A DNA stretch of 64,000 nt from Paenibacillus algorifonticola (lineage in GTDB: Bacteria; Bacillota; Bacilli; Paenibacillales; Paenibacillaceae), in contig NZ_LAQO01000008.1 in NCBI RefSeq assembly GCF_000971975.1, positions 62,001 to 126,000 on the forward strand, given 5' to 3'. The position numbers were made by a program, and so were the translations under genes. Below the pieces are notes generated by a model. The model made no database searches. It saw nothing but the letters and a program-made list of their open reading frames with translations, and was not told where the DNA came from. Positions 17,355-26,092 of this stretch are shown piece after piece; the stretch's first letter is position 1; the number at the start of each line of letters is the position of its first letter.

Positions 17355-18113
17355 TTATGCAATAATCGTTTCTCCGTCCTCTGGCACAAGGATTATGCTG
17401 CTGAGCCCTTTGCCTGCTGCATATTTGCGCAGCTCCGGTCTGGACAGAGAGCAATGATTGACCGCCTCCATATGGGAGGAGATGATAACCGCCTGCGGCG
17501 CAGCGAGATGTGTGGCATAAATATCCTCCTTCGTCATAAGGATTGGATCACCTTGCAAAAAGCGGGCCGCGCCTCCATTTACGACGATGACCGTCGGCTC
17601 GTAGCTATCGATCGCCGCTTGCGTCTCCTCGCACCAAATCGTATCGCCCGCCACATAAAGCGTCTGCTCCTGCGCATGCTGAAACACAATACCCGACACC
17701 TCGCCCATCTGCTCGCCGATTTCTCCTGTGCCGTGCCTGCCATAGGTTCTGCTGAGGCTCACTTCCCCAAGCTGTGCCGATGGCGTAAACAGCTGCACCT
17801 GCTCAAAGCCCTTTTCACGAATGGCTGAAGCATCTTGCTCGTTTTGGGCAAAAATCAGCATGTCCTTTGGCAGCAGCTCAACTGCCGCCTGATCAAAATG
17901 ATCAATATGCAAGTGCGTGACAATGACCGCATCTACAGGGAGCAGCTGCTCCGCTGGAAAGGGCAGCTCGACCGTCGGATTAAACTGCTCTTGGTTAGCT
18001 GTATTGGGGATAGGCGGATAGATGCCCTTTGGCGCCAAAAAAGGGTCGACCAAAAAGGTGAGGCCACCATAGTTTATTTTCAAAGTCGCATTGCGGATTT
18101 GGGTAATTTGCAT
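17355..18113 (-). CDS. MBL-fold metallo-hydrolase (UlaG-like)
   Basis: A cytoplasmic metallo-beta-lactamase-fold hydrolase of 252 aa. The metal site motif VIVTHLHIDHFDQAAV is near residue 65, with later ligands around YVAGDTIWCEE (Asp) and SSHMEAVNHC (His). Family members act on lactones, phosphodiesters or other esters; the substrate is unknown. AAAGGAGG lies before the ATG. It is transcribed divergently from an Lrp/AsnC-type regulator 118 bp away, which may control it. Confidence 0.88.
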   Translation of the reverse strand: MQITQIRNATLKINYGGLTFLVDPFLAPKGIYPPIPNTANQEQFNPTVELPFPAEQLLPVDAVIVTHLHIDHFDQAAVELLPKDMLIFAQNEQDASAIREKGFEQVQLFTPSAQLGEVSLSRTYGRHGTGEIGEQMGEVSGIVFQHAQEQTLYVAGDTIWCEETQAAIDSYEPTVIVVNGGAARFLQGDPILMTKEDIYATHLAAPQAVIISSHMEAVNHCSLSRPELRKYAAGKGLSSIILVPEDGETIIA

Positions 18114-18231
18114 GTGCTGTTCCTCCTTTATTGTTGTTCTTTAATAGGTTACTATCTAAGGAACGGCATGAACATAGAAGCAATCACTTAAATTGCACCA
18201 AATACTTGATTTTTGAAAGAGGTTGTCGCTT

Positions 18232-18645
18232 ATGCTGGATCATACGGATAAACGCATCATTGACGAGCTGTCGAAAAATGGCCGCATCTCGATGAAGGAG
18301 CTTGGCCAGCTCGTTCATTTGACTGGGCAGGCTGCTGCGAATCGTGTCAGCCGGCTGGAGGAAGAGGGATTCATCGAGGGATATACAATTCGTTTCAATC
18401 AGGAGAAGGCTGGACTTGCAGTCCATGCTTTCATCCACATTTATATACGCGGGCTGTACCACGGGCCTTATTTGGCGTTTGTGCAGCGGCAGACGGCCAT
18501 CCTTCACCATTACAAAACGAGCGGGGAAACCTGCTACATGATGGAATGCCGCTTCCCCTCCAATGCTGCGCTCGACCAGTTCCTCACTGACCTGAACGAG
18601 CATGCCAATTACAGGCTGTCGATCGTTATTAATCAGACGCTTTAA
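18232..18645 (+). CDS. Lrp/AsnC-family transcriptional regulator
   Basis: A 137-aa regulator. An N-terminal winged helix-turn-helix (DKRIIDELSKNGRISMKELG, then TGQAAANRVSRLEEEGFIEG) is followed by an alpha/beta ligand-binding (RAM) domain with CYMMECRFPSNAALDQFLTDL. It is slightly shorter than typical Lrp proteins. ATG at 18232 has GAAAGAGG 9 nt upstream; TTG at 18223 is not needed. Divergence from the MBL hydrolase suggests local control. Confidence 0.9.
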   Translation: MLDHTDKRIIDELSKNGRISMKELGQLVHLTGQAAANRVSRLEEEGFIEGYTIRFNQEKAGLAVHAFIHIYIRGLYHGPYLAFVQRQTAILHHYKTSGETCYMMECRFPSNAALDQFLTDLNEHANYRLSIVINQTL

Positions 18646-18745
18646 GCGTCGGGCGTAATAGCTATATACGCATAGGTAATGTTAGTTCGGAGCCCAACCG
18701 CATACCCGTGTAGTCAAATACAATGCATTAACTTAGAAAACTAGC

Positions 18746-18795
18746 AAAAAGCCCTTATTTTGAACAAACTTTGTTCAAAATAAGGGACTTTTCTT
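18746..18795 (-). terminator. Intrinsic terminator of adhA
   Basis: CCCTTATTTTGAACAAA pairs with TTTGTTCAAAATAAGGG as a near-perfect 17-bp stem around 18752-18786. On the minus strand it is followed by a T-run (AAAAAG on plus). Confidence 0.88.
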
Positions 18796-18801
18796 TACGA
18801 G

Positions 18802-19863
18802 CTATAAAGTAGAGACGTCAATAACGAATCGATAACGCACATCACTTTTGAGGACACGTTCATACGCTTCATCGACTTGGTCTGCACGGATCACTTCAAT
18901 CATAGGGGCAATGCCGTGTTCAGCTGCAAAATCGAGCATCTCCTGTGTTTCGCGAATTCCACCAACGAGTGAACCTGCAATGCTGCGACGACCCATAATT
19001 AATGAAAAAACTTGATACTTATCTGGTTCAGCTGGTGCACCAACGTTTACAAGTGTCCCATCAATGCGAAGCAGGGATAAATAAGCATCAACATCCAGAT
19101 TTGCCGACACGGTGTTTAAGATCAGATCAAAGCGACCTGCTAATTGGGTAAATGTAGCGGGATCACTTGTCGCGAAGTAATGATCTGCGCCAAATTCCAA
19201 TGCTTCCTCTTCCTTATTATTAGAGCGGCTCAATACCGTGACTTGAGCACCCATAGCATGAGCAAATTGGATCGCCACGTGACCAAGTCCTCCCATACCC
19301 ACAATGGCAACCTTCTTACCTGGGCCAGCGTTCCAGTGTTTCAAGGGAGAAAATGTGGTAATGCCAGCACATAAGAGTGGGCTTGCCACATCCATATCCA
19401 GAACGTTTGGGATACGGACAACGAACCCTTCCGTTACAACGATTTTCTGACTATATCCACCGTATGTTGGATTACCATCGTAGTCTAGACCATTATAGGT
19501 ATTGATAACACCTTTCGTACAATATTGCTCCTCACCACTGAGGCAATATTCGCATTCTCCGCAGGAGTCAACAAAGCAGCCAACGCCAACGCGGTCACCA
19601 ACGACATATTTGGTCACTTCTGTTCCTACTGCTTCTACGACTCCGGCAATTTCGTGACCAGGAACCATTGGGAAGATTCCACCGCCCCATTCACCGAATG
19701 CACTATGAATATCAGAGTGGCAAATGCCACTAAACTTAATATCTATTAAGATATCATGTGGCCGTAATTCTCTTCGCTCAATAGTGGTCTTTTCAAATGG
19801 TGCTTTTGCACTTGGGACACTTAGAACAAGTGTCTTCGTCATATTTTCATGATTATTGCACAT
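18802..19863 (-). CDS. adhA: Zinc-dependent alcohol/aldehyde dehydrogenase AdhA
   Basis: NAD(P)H-dependent medium-chain dehydrogenase, 353 aa, of the cinnamyl-alcohol-dehydrogenase/YahK branch. It closely resembles Bacillus subtilis AdhA as I recall it. Catalytic zinc ligands lie in GICHSDIH and PGHEIAG, the structural zinc knuckle is [15 protein letters not shown], and the Rossmann motif is [12 protein letters not shown]. Expected role is reduction of toxic aldehydes. It is divergent from a NmlR/AdhR-type MerR regulator, and its upstream region carries a MerR-type promoter. The gene and its neighbours are visibly AT-richer than the flanking DNA. Confidence 0.93.
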   Translation of the reverse strand: MCNNHENMTKTLVLSVPSAKAPFEKTTIERRELRPHDILIDIKFSGICHSDIHSAFGEWGGGIFPMVPGHEIAGVVEAVGTEVTKYVVGDRVGVGCFVDSCGECEYCLSGEEQYCTKGVINTYNGLDYDGNPTYGGYSQKIVVTEGFVVRIPNVLDMDVASPLLCAGITTFSPLKHWNAGPGKKVAIVGMGGLGHVAIQFAHAMGAQVTVLSRSNNKEEEALEFGADHYFATSDPATFTQLAGRFDLILNTVSANLDVDAYLSLLRIDGTLVNVGAPAEPDKYQVFSLIMGRRSIAGSLVGGIRETQEMLDFAAEHGIAPMIEVIRADQVDEAYERVLKSDVRYRFVIDVSTL

Positions 19864-19962
19864 AAGCGATCACACAATCCTTTCCTTTGTAAAAATAATA
19901 AGCCCACTTAAGAAGTAACATCACAGCAACTTATTTTTAATCCATTTAAAATTCACAAGACT

Positions 19963-19993
19963 AGCTTAATCCTTAAAGTCGACTTTAAGGCAA
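19963..19993 (-). promoter_or_regulatory. MerR-type promoter of adhA
   Basis: On the minus strand: -35 TTGCCT (19988-19993), a 19-bp spacer, and a weak -10 TAAGCT (19963-19968). The spacer is filled by the palindrome CTTAAAGTCGACTTTAAG; the full 20-bp perfect palindrome is at 19971-19990. A 19-bp spacer is characteristic of MerR-activated promoters. Confidence 0.75.
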
Positions 19994-20033
19994 GGGTTTT
20001 TCCGAAAATTATTTTTCACTGTATGATAACGAG

Positions 20034-20064
20034 TTGCATTAAAGTGTACTTTAAGGTCTATAAT
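20034..20064 (+). promoter_or_regulatory. MerR-type promoter of the regulator gene
   Basis: TTGCAT (20034-20039), a 19-bp spacer containing TTAAAGTGTACTTTAA, then a consensus TATAAT (20059-20064). The operator resembles those at 19971 and 20628, which suggests autoregulation. Confidence 0.8.
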
Positions 20065-20115
20065 AAAACGAAAGAAATAGATCACAACTATTAGTAAAAA
20101 ATAATGGAGGATACA

Positions 20116-20502
20116 ATGGCATTTTATATAAAAGAAGCAGCTGAAAAGGTAAACTTGCCTACACATACACTCCGATATTATGAACAAGAGGGTCTTTTAC
20201 CTTTTATAAAAAGAGATGAAAATGGAAATCGTATTTTTGACGAAAACGATTTATTATGGTTAGAGCTCATTGTATGTTTACGAAAAACGGATATACCTCT
20301 TGCAGAATTGCGTGCGATCGTGGAATTAACAAAAGAAGGTGACAGCACAGCTGCGAAACGCAAACAGATATTGGAAAAACATAAAGAGAAAATGATGGAG
20401 AAACAAAGAGACTTGGATAACGCTTTTATAAAAATCAAAGAGAAAATAGGGTTCTACGATGAAATCGAAAAGAAGTACCACAAAGAAAACCTGTCATTTT
20501 AA
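20116..20502 (+). CDS. MerR-family regulator, NmlR/AdhR aldehyde-responsive type
   Basis: A 128-aa regulator. The N-terminal winged helix-turn-helix has the MerR signature (YIKEAAEKVNLPTHTLRYYEQEGLLPF). A single Cys54 in LIVCLRKTDIPLAELR matches the reactive Cys of NmlR/AdhR regulators that sense formaldehyde, methylglyoxal or nitrosothiols. A C-terminal dimerisation coiled coil follows. ATG at 20116 with GGAGG 5 nt upstream is preferred over ATG at 20104. Flanking adhA (divergent) and an MFS gene (downstream) carry the same operator. Confidence 0.9.
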   Translation: MAFYIKEAAEKVNLPTHTLRYYEQEGLLPFIKRDENGNRIFDENDLLWLELIVCLRKTDIPLAELRAIVELTKEGDSTAAKRKQILEKHKEKMMEKQRDLDNAFIKIKEKIGFYDEIEKKYHKENLSF

Positions 20503-20540
20503 AGCTTAATTGAGAACTACCTTAATAAGATTTTGGTTGT

Positions 20541-20582
20541 AAAAAAGCCGTTTTCCCAATGATCTTGGGAAACGGCTTTTTT
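20541..20582. terminator. Intrinsic terminator of the MerR gene
   Basis: AAAAAAGCCGTTTTCCCAA pairs with TTGGGAAACGGCTTTTTT around a 5-nt loop, forming a strong stem with flanking A and T runs. Confidence 0.92.
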
Positions 20583-20622
20583 CTATATAAAGTTGGTTTA
20601 TGTTTAGTAGCCTAGTCTGATC

Positions 20623-20653
20623 TTGACTTAAAGTCGACTTTAAACGTTATTAT
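20623..20653 (+). promoter_or_regulatory. MerR-type promoter of the MFS exporter gene
   Basis: TTGACT (20623-20628), a 19-bp spacer containing the palindrome TTAAAGTCGACTTTAA, then TATTAT (20648-20653). Same operator and same abnormal spacing as the adhA and regulator promoters. Confidence 0.8.
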
Positions 20654-20699
20654 GGCCTTGTATTAGTAAATAAAGAACAAAGGCGGGAGATAGATTTTG

Positions 20700-21866
20700 A
20701 TGGATAAAAGAAATCGTTTCTTTATATTTATTTTAACCATAGGTGTTTTCGGCATCTTAAATACGGAAATGGGTATCGTAGGGATATTACCTTTAATTGC
20801 TGATCACTTTCATATCAGTGTATCCAAAGCAGGGTTGCTAGTGAGTCTCTTTGCACTTGCTGTTGCAATATCTGGACCCACTTTGCCGTTATTGTTTTCG
20901 GGCATAAATCGAAAAAAGGCAATGTTACTTGTACTAGGTGTTTTCGTTTTGGGTAACATTGTTTCCATCTTTGCATCAAATTTCACCATTTTATTACTTG
21001 CTCGTGTGATTCCAGCCTTTTTACATCCCGTTTATGTCACAATAGCTTTGACAGCAGCTGCTGCTTCCGTTAGCAAGGAAGACGCTCCAAAAGCTACTTC
21101 CAAAGTATTTATGGGAGTAACGGGGGGACTCGTACTTGGTGCACCAGTGTCCAGTTTTATTGCTAGTACAACTTCACTCGAAATGGCGATGTTGTTTTAT
21201 ACAATCGTAAATGCTATAGCGTTTATTGCTATATTTCTATTTGTACCATCTATTCCCGTTAAGGAAAGACTCTCTTATGGATCTCAATTAAGTATATTAA
21301 AAAAATCAATTATTTGGCTATCCATTGTTGGTGTTATTTTTATAAATGCAGCGATGTATGGAGTTAGTAGTTTCCTTGCTGAGTATCTTGAAACCATTAC
21401 GAATGCACCTGGCAAATCGATTAGTTTAATGTTATTCCTATTTGGTGGGGCAAGTATAATAGGAAACATCGTCGCAGGGAAGTTGCTTACTAGAAATGCA
21501 TTAAAATCTGTAGCCTCTTTTCCATTCGTATTAGCAACCGTTTATATCATATTATTTTTGATGGGACAATTTACTGTACCTATGGCTTTAATTCTTTTTG
21601 TTTTTGGAATAGTAGTGGCTTTAGGAAATAATATTAGTCAATATTGGATTACGTCTGCAGCACCAGAAGCTCCTGAATTCTCAAATGGATTGTTTTTAGC
21701 ATCTGCCAACTTAGGGGTAACAGCTGGGACATCTGTAGGTGGATTATTTATTTCAGGAATGGGTACACAATACGTGGTATTAGGTGGATTCCTATTCTTG
21801 ATATTGAGTGTAGTATTTATTTTAATGAGAACATACATGTATAGTCCCACAAAACAACTTTCCTAA
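20700..21866 (+). CDS. MFS efflux transporter (DHA1/AraJ-like)
   Basis: A 388-aa protein with 12 predicted transmembrane helices. The DHA1-type N-terminal motifs are ILNTEMGIVGILPLIADHFHIS and VSLFALAVAISGP; LFSGINRKKAMLL is motif A-like, and VTGGLVLGAPVSSFIA is motif C-like. It probably exports a small molecule. The shared MerR-type promoter ties it to the aldehyde response, perhaps expelling a toxic electrophile or its product. ATG at 20700 is preferred (GGGAG 9 nt upstream) over the adjacent TTG at 20697. Confidence 0.9.
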   Translation: MDKRNRFFIFILTIGVFGILNTEMGIVGILPLIADHFHISVSKAGLLVSLFALAVAISGPTLPLLFSGINRKKAMLLVLGVFVLGNIVSIFASNFTILLLARVIPAFLHPVYVTIALTAAAASVSKEDAPKATSKVFMGVTGGLVLGAPVSSFIASTTSLEMAMLFYTIVNAIAFIAIFLFVPSIPVKERLSYGSQLSILKKSIIWLSIVGVIFINAAMYGVSSFLAEYLETITNAPGKSISLMLFLFGGASIIGNIVAGKLLTRNALKSVASFPFVLATVYIILFLMGQFTVPMALILFVFGIVVALGNNISQYWITSAAPEAPEFSNGLFLASANLGVTAGTSVGGLFISGMGTQYVVLGGFLFLILSVVFILMRTYMYSPTKQLS

Positions 21867-21885
21867 TAAAGAATTAATATAAAAA

Positions 21886-21940
21886 CAGCCCGCAAGAAGA
21901 AGACTTTTCAAAAAAGTCATTCTCCTTGCGGGCTATTTTT
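21886..21940. terminator. Bidirectional intrinsic terminator
   Basis: AGCCCGCAAG (21886-21895) pairs with CTTGCGGGCT (21924-21933), with an inner GACTTTT/AAAAGTC pairing, then TTTTTT. It separates the MFS gene from the convergent isoprenoid gene. Confidence 0.9.
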
Positions 21941-21956
21941 TCCTGACAGGCGACGG

Positions 21957-22805
21957 TTAGTTCAATCGGTTAACCAGCTTGAGCACCGCATCTCGCGTCA
22001 GCTTGTTGCCGCCAGCAGCAATGAGGTTCACAGTAGCATGAGCCAGCGTGAGCGGGATTTTGCAAAAGCTGAGCGCTGGGCCTTTCTTCAGCTCGGAAAT
22101 ATACGCATCGGCCACCTTCAAATTGCGGCGCGTATACGCCAGCATTTCCTTCGCTCCCCAGCCATCCGGGTAGAAGTCCACGCCCCGTTCCAAATCCTCA
22201 TCGCGGTTGCGAAGAATATTGACGGCTTGCAGCCCGCGGCCGAAAGCTACAGCCTTCACCGTATCCGACTTCGTTCCATCAAACCATAACCAGATTTCCG
22301 ACAGCATCTCGCCTACCATCCCAGCTACGCTGTATGTATAACGGTCGAGATCCTCCTCCGTATGGATATGCCAGCCTTTCTCCACCCATTCTGCCATTTG
22401 CTTCGACATCATCGCAATATAGCGATAGATTGTGCGCGCAACAGTCGACGGACATAGTTCCGCCCATTCATTTACCCGCATAGATACAGCCGGCAGAACA
22501 TCTTCATAAGGGGACAAAAGCTTCTGTGTGGCAGCTGTTACGTCAGGAGACTGGAACGCCTCTTCCATTCCGACGAGCAGCTTTACTTTCAATTGGTCTG
22601 AGATGTCGTTATGATCCTCTATTTCATCAATAGCCCGCATACACAGATATGCAGCTGCTACAGCTTCCTTCAAGCAGGGCTCCAGACGGCTAATAGGAAT
22701 ATAGAAAGTCCGGCTTGTTTGCTGCAGCATGGTCATAGCATCATTAAGGACGACGTTAGTAATGAGTGTTCCCTCCAAAAGTAGCTTCACATTTCTTATA
22801 ATCAT
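21957..22805 (-). CDS. Squalene/phytoene synthase family protein
   Basis: An all-alpha prenyl-transferring enzyme homologue of about 282 aa. The two Asp-rich motifs expected for Mg-diphosphate binding are present: AIDEIEDHND near residue 60 and NRDEDLERGVDFYP near 205. The region RTFYIPISRL is typical of the substrate pocket. The product (squalene, dehydrosqualene or another head-to-head C30) cannot be told. No hpnCDE or crt genes are adjacent. The start is uncertain: ATG at 22805 has no clear ribosome site, while a GGAGGG further in precedes only an ATT codon. Confidence 0.85.
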   Translation of the reverse strand: MIIRNVKLLLEGTLITNVVLNDAMTMLQQTSRTFYIPISRLEPCLKEAVAAAYLCMRAIDEIEDHNDISDQLKVKLLVGMEEAFQSPDVTAATQKLLSPYEDVLPAVSMRVNEWAELCPSTVARTIYRYIAMMSKQMAEWVEKGWHIHTEEDLDRYTYSVAGMVGEMLSEIWLWFDGTKSDTVKAVAFGRGLQAVNILRNRDEDLERGVDFYPDGWGAKEMLAYTRRNLKVADAYISELKKGPALSFCKIPLTLAHATVNLIAAGGNKLTRDAVLKLVNRLN

Positions 22806-22844
22806 ATCATACGACGCTTAACTTCCCAAATAAAAAGCGTCCTA

Positions 22845-24386
22845 TTATTGCCCGCTATCTAGTACAGCAGCGCGATATTCGGTGTCATAGACGGCAAGGA
22901 ATGAAGTTAAGCTCTCCAAGTGGCTGGCCTCGATATAAAGCACGCCTCGCGTTATGACAACTTTGCCCTCGGAATCCGGCTTAATGCTCAGCGACCAATC
23001 GCCTTTACGCAGCTCAGCGGTTTTCGTTGCGGCATGCCAGATCAGCTCAGCGCCCCATGCTGCAAATACGCTTCGCACCGGGATATACACCTTATTCCCG
23101 CTCATGTAGGGTGCAGGGCCGCTCGCTAGCTGCTTGCCGTCAAGCCAAAGCTGTACACTTGCTCCGGCAGGCTTCAAATCTACGCCAGACAATAAATCCT
23201 CCGCATTGCGCACAGGCTGCAATTGAGCTGGGTTAACCGCTAGCGCCTTCACATTGCCATTCGGCGGATCAGAAATATACAGCTTTCCTGAGCGATAAAA
23301 CACCCCCGAAGGCTGGTTAAATTGTGCCTGCTCGACTGTACCGATCTGGTCGCCAGCAGCATTTTTCCCAGCCAGCGTTACAACCCGGCCGTTCGCCGTC
23401 ACGGCGCGAATCCGGTGATTGAGGCTATCTGCCACGAACAGGACGCCATCTGCATAAGCAAGCCCTCGCGGGCGGTTAAAGCGTGCATCAGCAGCAGCTC
23501 CGTTTTGATAGCCTCCCGTCCGATAGCCGGTCAAAGGATCGACCGCTGTCTTTTGGCCTGCAAGCGTCGTGACCTCTCCTTTATCTATTACCCTAATTAT
23601 ATGATTTCCACTATCCGCGACAAAAAGTCGTCCCGTTTCGTCAAAAGCAAGCCCTGTAGGTTCATTAAACCGCGCCTGCGCTGCCGCCCCATCTACATAA
23701 TCGCCCGTCTCTCCTGACGGCGCTTGTCCAGCAAATGTCGATACGGCACCCTCCGGCGTAATCCGGCGAATAACATGATTCAGCGTATCGGCCACGTAGA
23801 CGTTGCCCTCGGCATCAACCGCAATACCCGTAGGCGAGCTGAAACGCGCTTCACCCTGCTTCCCATCGGAATAGCCAGCTTCGCCGTTGCCCGCCAGCGT
23901 CGTCAGCTTGCCGCCCGCAAATTTGCGAATAACATGGTTATCAGTATCGCTAATGTATACATTCCCTTTCGCATCCGTAGCAGCAAAAGAAGGCATACGG
24001 AAGGCTGCTGCCGCCGCTTCCCCGTCAATATACCCCGCTGCTCCGCTGCCTGCGGCAATGCTCAGCTTGCCTTCAGCACCGTTCCAACGGCCGATGGTGT
24101 TGCTCCCCGCACTCACTACAAGTAGCTCGTCCCTGCTCGCTGCTGCCGTCAAGCCCCACGGCTGCTTCAAGCCTTGCAGCTCATAGGTTACAGCCGTAGC
24201 GGCCGCCGTTTCCGCTGATGAACCAGTGACTGTGGTAGTACCTCCCGCTACGGACCATTCCATAGTTGATCCAGCTCCAGCTGTCGCGCCCGCGGCTGTC
24301 TCGGCAGCGACAGCTGCTCCGCCTAGCGGCAGCAGTGATGTGACTAGCAGCGCTCCAGCTGCGAGCAGCATTCCCCTTTTTTTCAT
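22845..24386 (-). CDS. Secreted NHL-repeat protein with C-terminal stalk domain
   Basis: A 513-aa exported protein with signal peptide 1-28 (MKKRGMLLAAGALLV, ending AVAAE). About six NHL beta-propeller repeats follow (for example VYVADTLNHVIRRI, LFVADSGNHIIRVI, LYISDPPNGNVKAL). From ~405 to the end is a copper-amine-oxidase N-terminal-like (stalk) domain with VQLWLDGKQLASGPAPYM and YIPVRSVFAAWGAELIWH, which is common on Paenibacillus surface proteins. It is last in an operon after the CHASE2 cyclase and FecR protein. A binding or signalling role at the surface is inferred. Confidence 0.85.
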   Translation of the reverse strand: MKKRGMLLAAGALLVTSLLPLGGAAVAAETAAGATAGAGSTMEWSVAGGTTTVTGSSAETAAATAVTYELQGLKQPWGLTAAASRDELLVVSAGSNTIGRWNGAEGKLSIAAGSGAAGYIDGEAAAAAFRMPSFAATDAKGNVYISDTDNHVIRKFAGGKLTTLAGNGEAGYSDGKQGEARFSSPTGIAVDAEGNVYVADTLNHVIRRITPEGAVSTFAGQAPSGETGDYVDGAAAQARFNEPTGLAFDETGRLFVADSGNHIIRVIDKGEVTTLAGQKTAVDPLTGYRTGGYQNGAAADARFNRPRGLAYADGVLFVADSLNHRIRAVTANGRVVTLAGKNAAGDQIGTVEQAQFNQPSGVFYRSGKLYISDPPNGNVKALAVNPAQLQPVRNAEDLLSGVDLKPAGASVQLWLDGKQLASGPAPYMSGNKVYIPVRSVFAAWGAELIWHAATKTAELRKGDWSLSIKPDSEGKVVITRGVLYIEASHLESLTSFLAVYDTEYRAAVLDSGQ

Positions 24387-24433
24387 CTATCGTCTCTCCC
24401 TGCGGTATCCGATTTTTGTAAATAGCCGTTTTG

Positions 24434-26092
24434 TTACAGCGGCCCACGCGAATCCTCCACTGTTATACTCATCGTCAGTTCAGCAAACTCTTCTCCCCCT
24501 TGCTCCAGCTTAACCGTAAGCGTGTAAGGTCCTGCTTCCGCATTCAAGCTTTCGAGCCAATCAGAATTAAGGGTGAAGGCAAAAAAGTTTTCGCCGCCCA
24601 TTTGGCTGTAATACTCTGCCTCTGATTCAAAGGAAACCGGACCATACGCGTTCGACACCGTTAGCGACATATCCATATCGCTGTATCCGAGATAATACAC
24701 GGCTATTTCTTCCATTGTTGGCTTGTCGGTCAAATGCTGTACGTAATGAATAGCCGATTGGCTAAGCGCAGGCTTGAAAATAATATCGTTGCCGTCTCTG
24801 CCAAGCTCCGTGAAATCTGCCTGCACTTCATCAGTTTCCGCGTTTTTCAGCACATTGCCGCGTACGGAAATATACAGAACAGCATTAAGCGGCATCTCTT
24901 CGGCTAATTGGATGACAAGATTTTTACCGTCAATCGTAACGCTCGCCATTTCCAGGAAAAATTCAAGGTCGTTCATCGCAAAAATAACCCCATCCGCCAG
25001 CGTCTGCTCTGGCTCCTCCTCCTGCGCATTGAAAGCCAGCAGCGTCGTGAACGGAACGATAATCGTCGTGCTGTTCAGAAAATAAGCATATGGATTTCCG
25101 TAAAAAGCGGCCGTATCCGCCTCAGGCGCCCCTTCGTACACGACCGGCGTCGGTGTTTCCGTCGGTACTGGCGTTGGCGTTACATCCGGTGTCGGAGTCG
25201 GAGTCGCAGTAGGCGCCGGTGTTGGTGTCACAGTAGCTGTCGGCACTGGCGTGCTGCCGCCCGAACCTGAGCCGCTGCTTCCTCCACTGTTCGCTGGCGC
25301 ACTAGAAGCGAGCTGGTCATACACGATGATTGGCTTGCTGAAAGGCTTACCTTCAGCTTCTGCCGCCTCGCCTTGCTCCGCCTGCTTTTGCTTCACCAGC
25401 TCGCTTATTTGCTGCTTGAGCGCCGCATTTGCTTCCGTGTCAGCGGCCTGATCCAGCTCCTCCAGCAGCTTCTCCAGCGCGACAAGCGGCAGATCGCTCA
25501 GAACGAGCGGCTCTTTCGCTCCTTCGCCTGCTTGATTCAGCCCGATTTGCTCATCCGCCTGCAATGCCGCGATCCGCTGGCCGTCCTCGCCAGTGACGCT
25601 CACAACGCCTTCGAGCACACCGACATAGCTGTTTTCTTGCCCGTACGAAACAGCGAATTTAGTGCCCATAACGCCCATCGTCGCTGTCGGCGTCTCGATT
25701 TCGAATCGCGAATCGCCGGTGAGCTTCTTTTTCACCTGAATAATGACTGAACCGTTCTGGAGCGTCAGCTTCGTCTTGCCGCCAAGCGCGCTTGCGCTTT
25801 TGACGAGCTGGCTAATGAGCAGCGTCGTGTTCGCTCCAATCGTCACTTCCTTATCGCTGTCGAGGTCCATGCTGACTTTGCCGCTGCTTCCCGTCTTAAT
25901 CGTATCCCCCTGCGTAATGGCCATGCCCTTGAACGCCTTGAAGCTTTTTGTGCCGCCGCCCTTCTTCACCTCAGCTTTGCCCGTAATAGACGTCAGCTTG
26001 CCGACTTTATCGGTATCCTTCGCCCATGCAGCCGTAGGCAGCGCCACATAACACACGACTAATAACACAAGCAGCCATTTGAAGTTTCTCAT
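24434..26092 (-). CDS. FecR-domain secreted protein
   Basis: A 552-aa protein with signal peptide 1-24 (LLVLLVVCYVALPTAAWA). A FecR-like beta domain at ~45-180 has GMAITQGDTIKTGSSGKVSM, LQNGSVIIQVKKKL and TPTATMGVMGTKFAV. A helical region follows, then a Thr/Pro-rich spacer at ~275-315 and a C-terminal Ig/Big-like domain. Its ATG overlaps the upstream cyclase stop (ATGA), so it is translationally coupled. FecR domains act in envelope signalling; with the cyclase this suggests an envelope sensor module. No Pro/Thr spacer length was verified beyond reading. Confidence 0.85.
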   Translation of the reverse strand: MRNFKWLLVLLVVCYVALPTAAWAKDTDKVGKLTSITGKAEVKKGGGTKSFKAFKGMAITQGDTIKTGSSGKVSMDLDSDKEVTIGANTTLLISQLVKSASALGGKTKLTLQNGSVIIQVKKKLTGDSRFEIETPTATMGVMGTKFAVSYGQENSYVGVLEGVVSVTGEDGQRIAALQADEQIGLNQAGEGAKEPLVLSDLPLVALEKLLEELDQAADTEANAALKQQISELVKQKQAEQGEAAEAEGKPFSKPIIVYDQLASSAPANSGGSSGSGSGGSTPVPTATVTPTPAPTATPTPTPDVTPTPVPTETPTPVVYEGAPEADTAAFYGNPYAYFLNSTTIIVPFTTLLAFNAQEEEPEQTLADGVIFAMNDLEFFLEMASVTIDGKNLVIQLAEEMPLNAVLYISVRGNVLKNAETDEVQADFTELGRDGNDIIFKPALSQSAIHYVQHLTDKPTMEEIAVYYLGYSDMDMSLTVSNAYGPVSFESEAEYYSQMGGENFFAFTLNSDWLESLNAEAGPYTLTVKLEQGGEEFAELTMSITVEDSRGPL

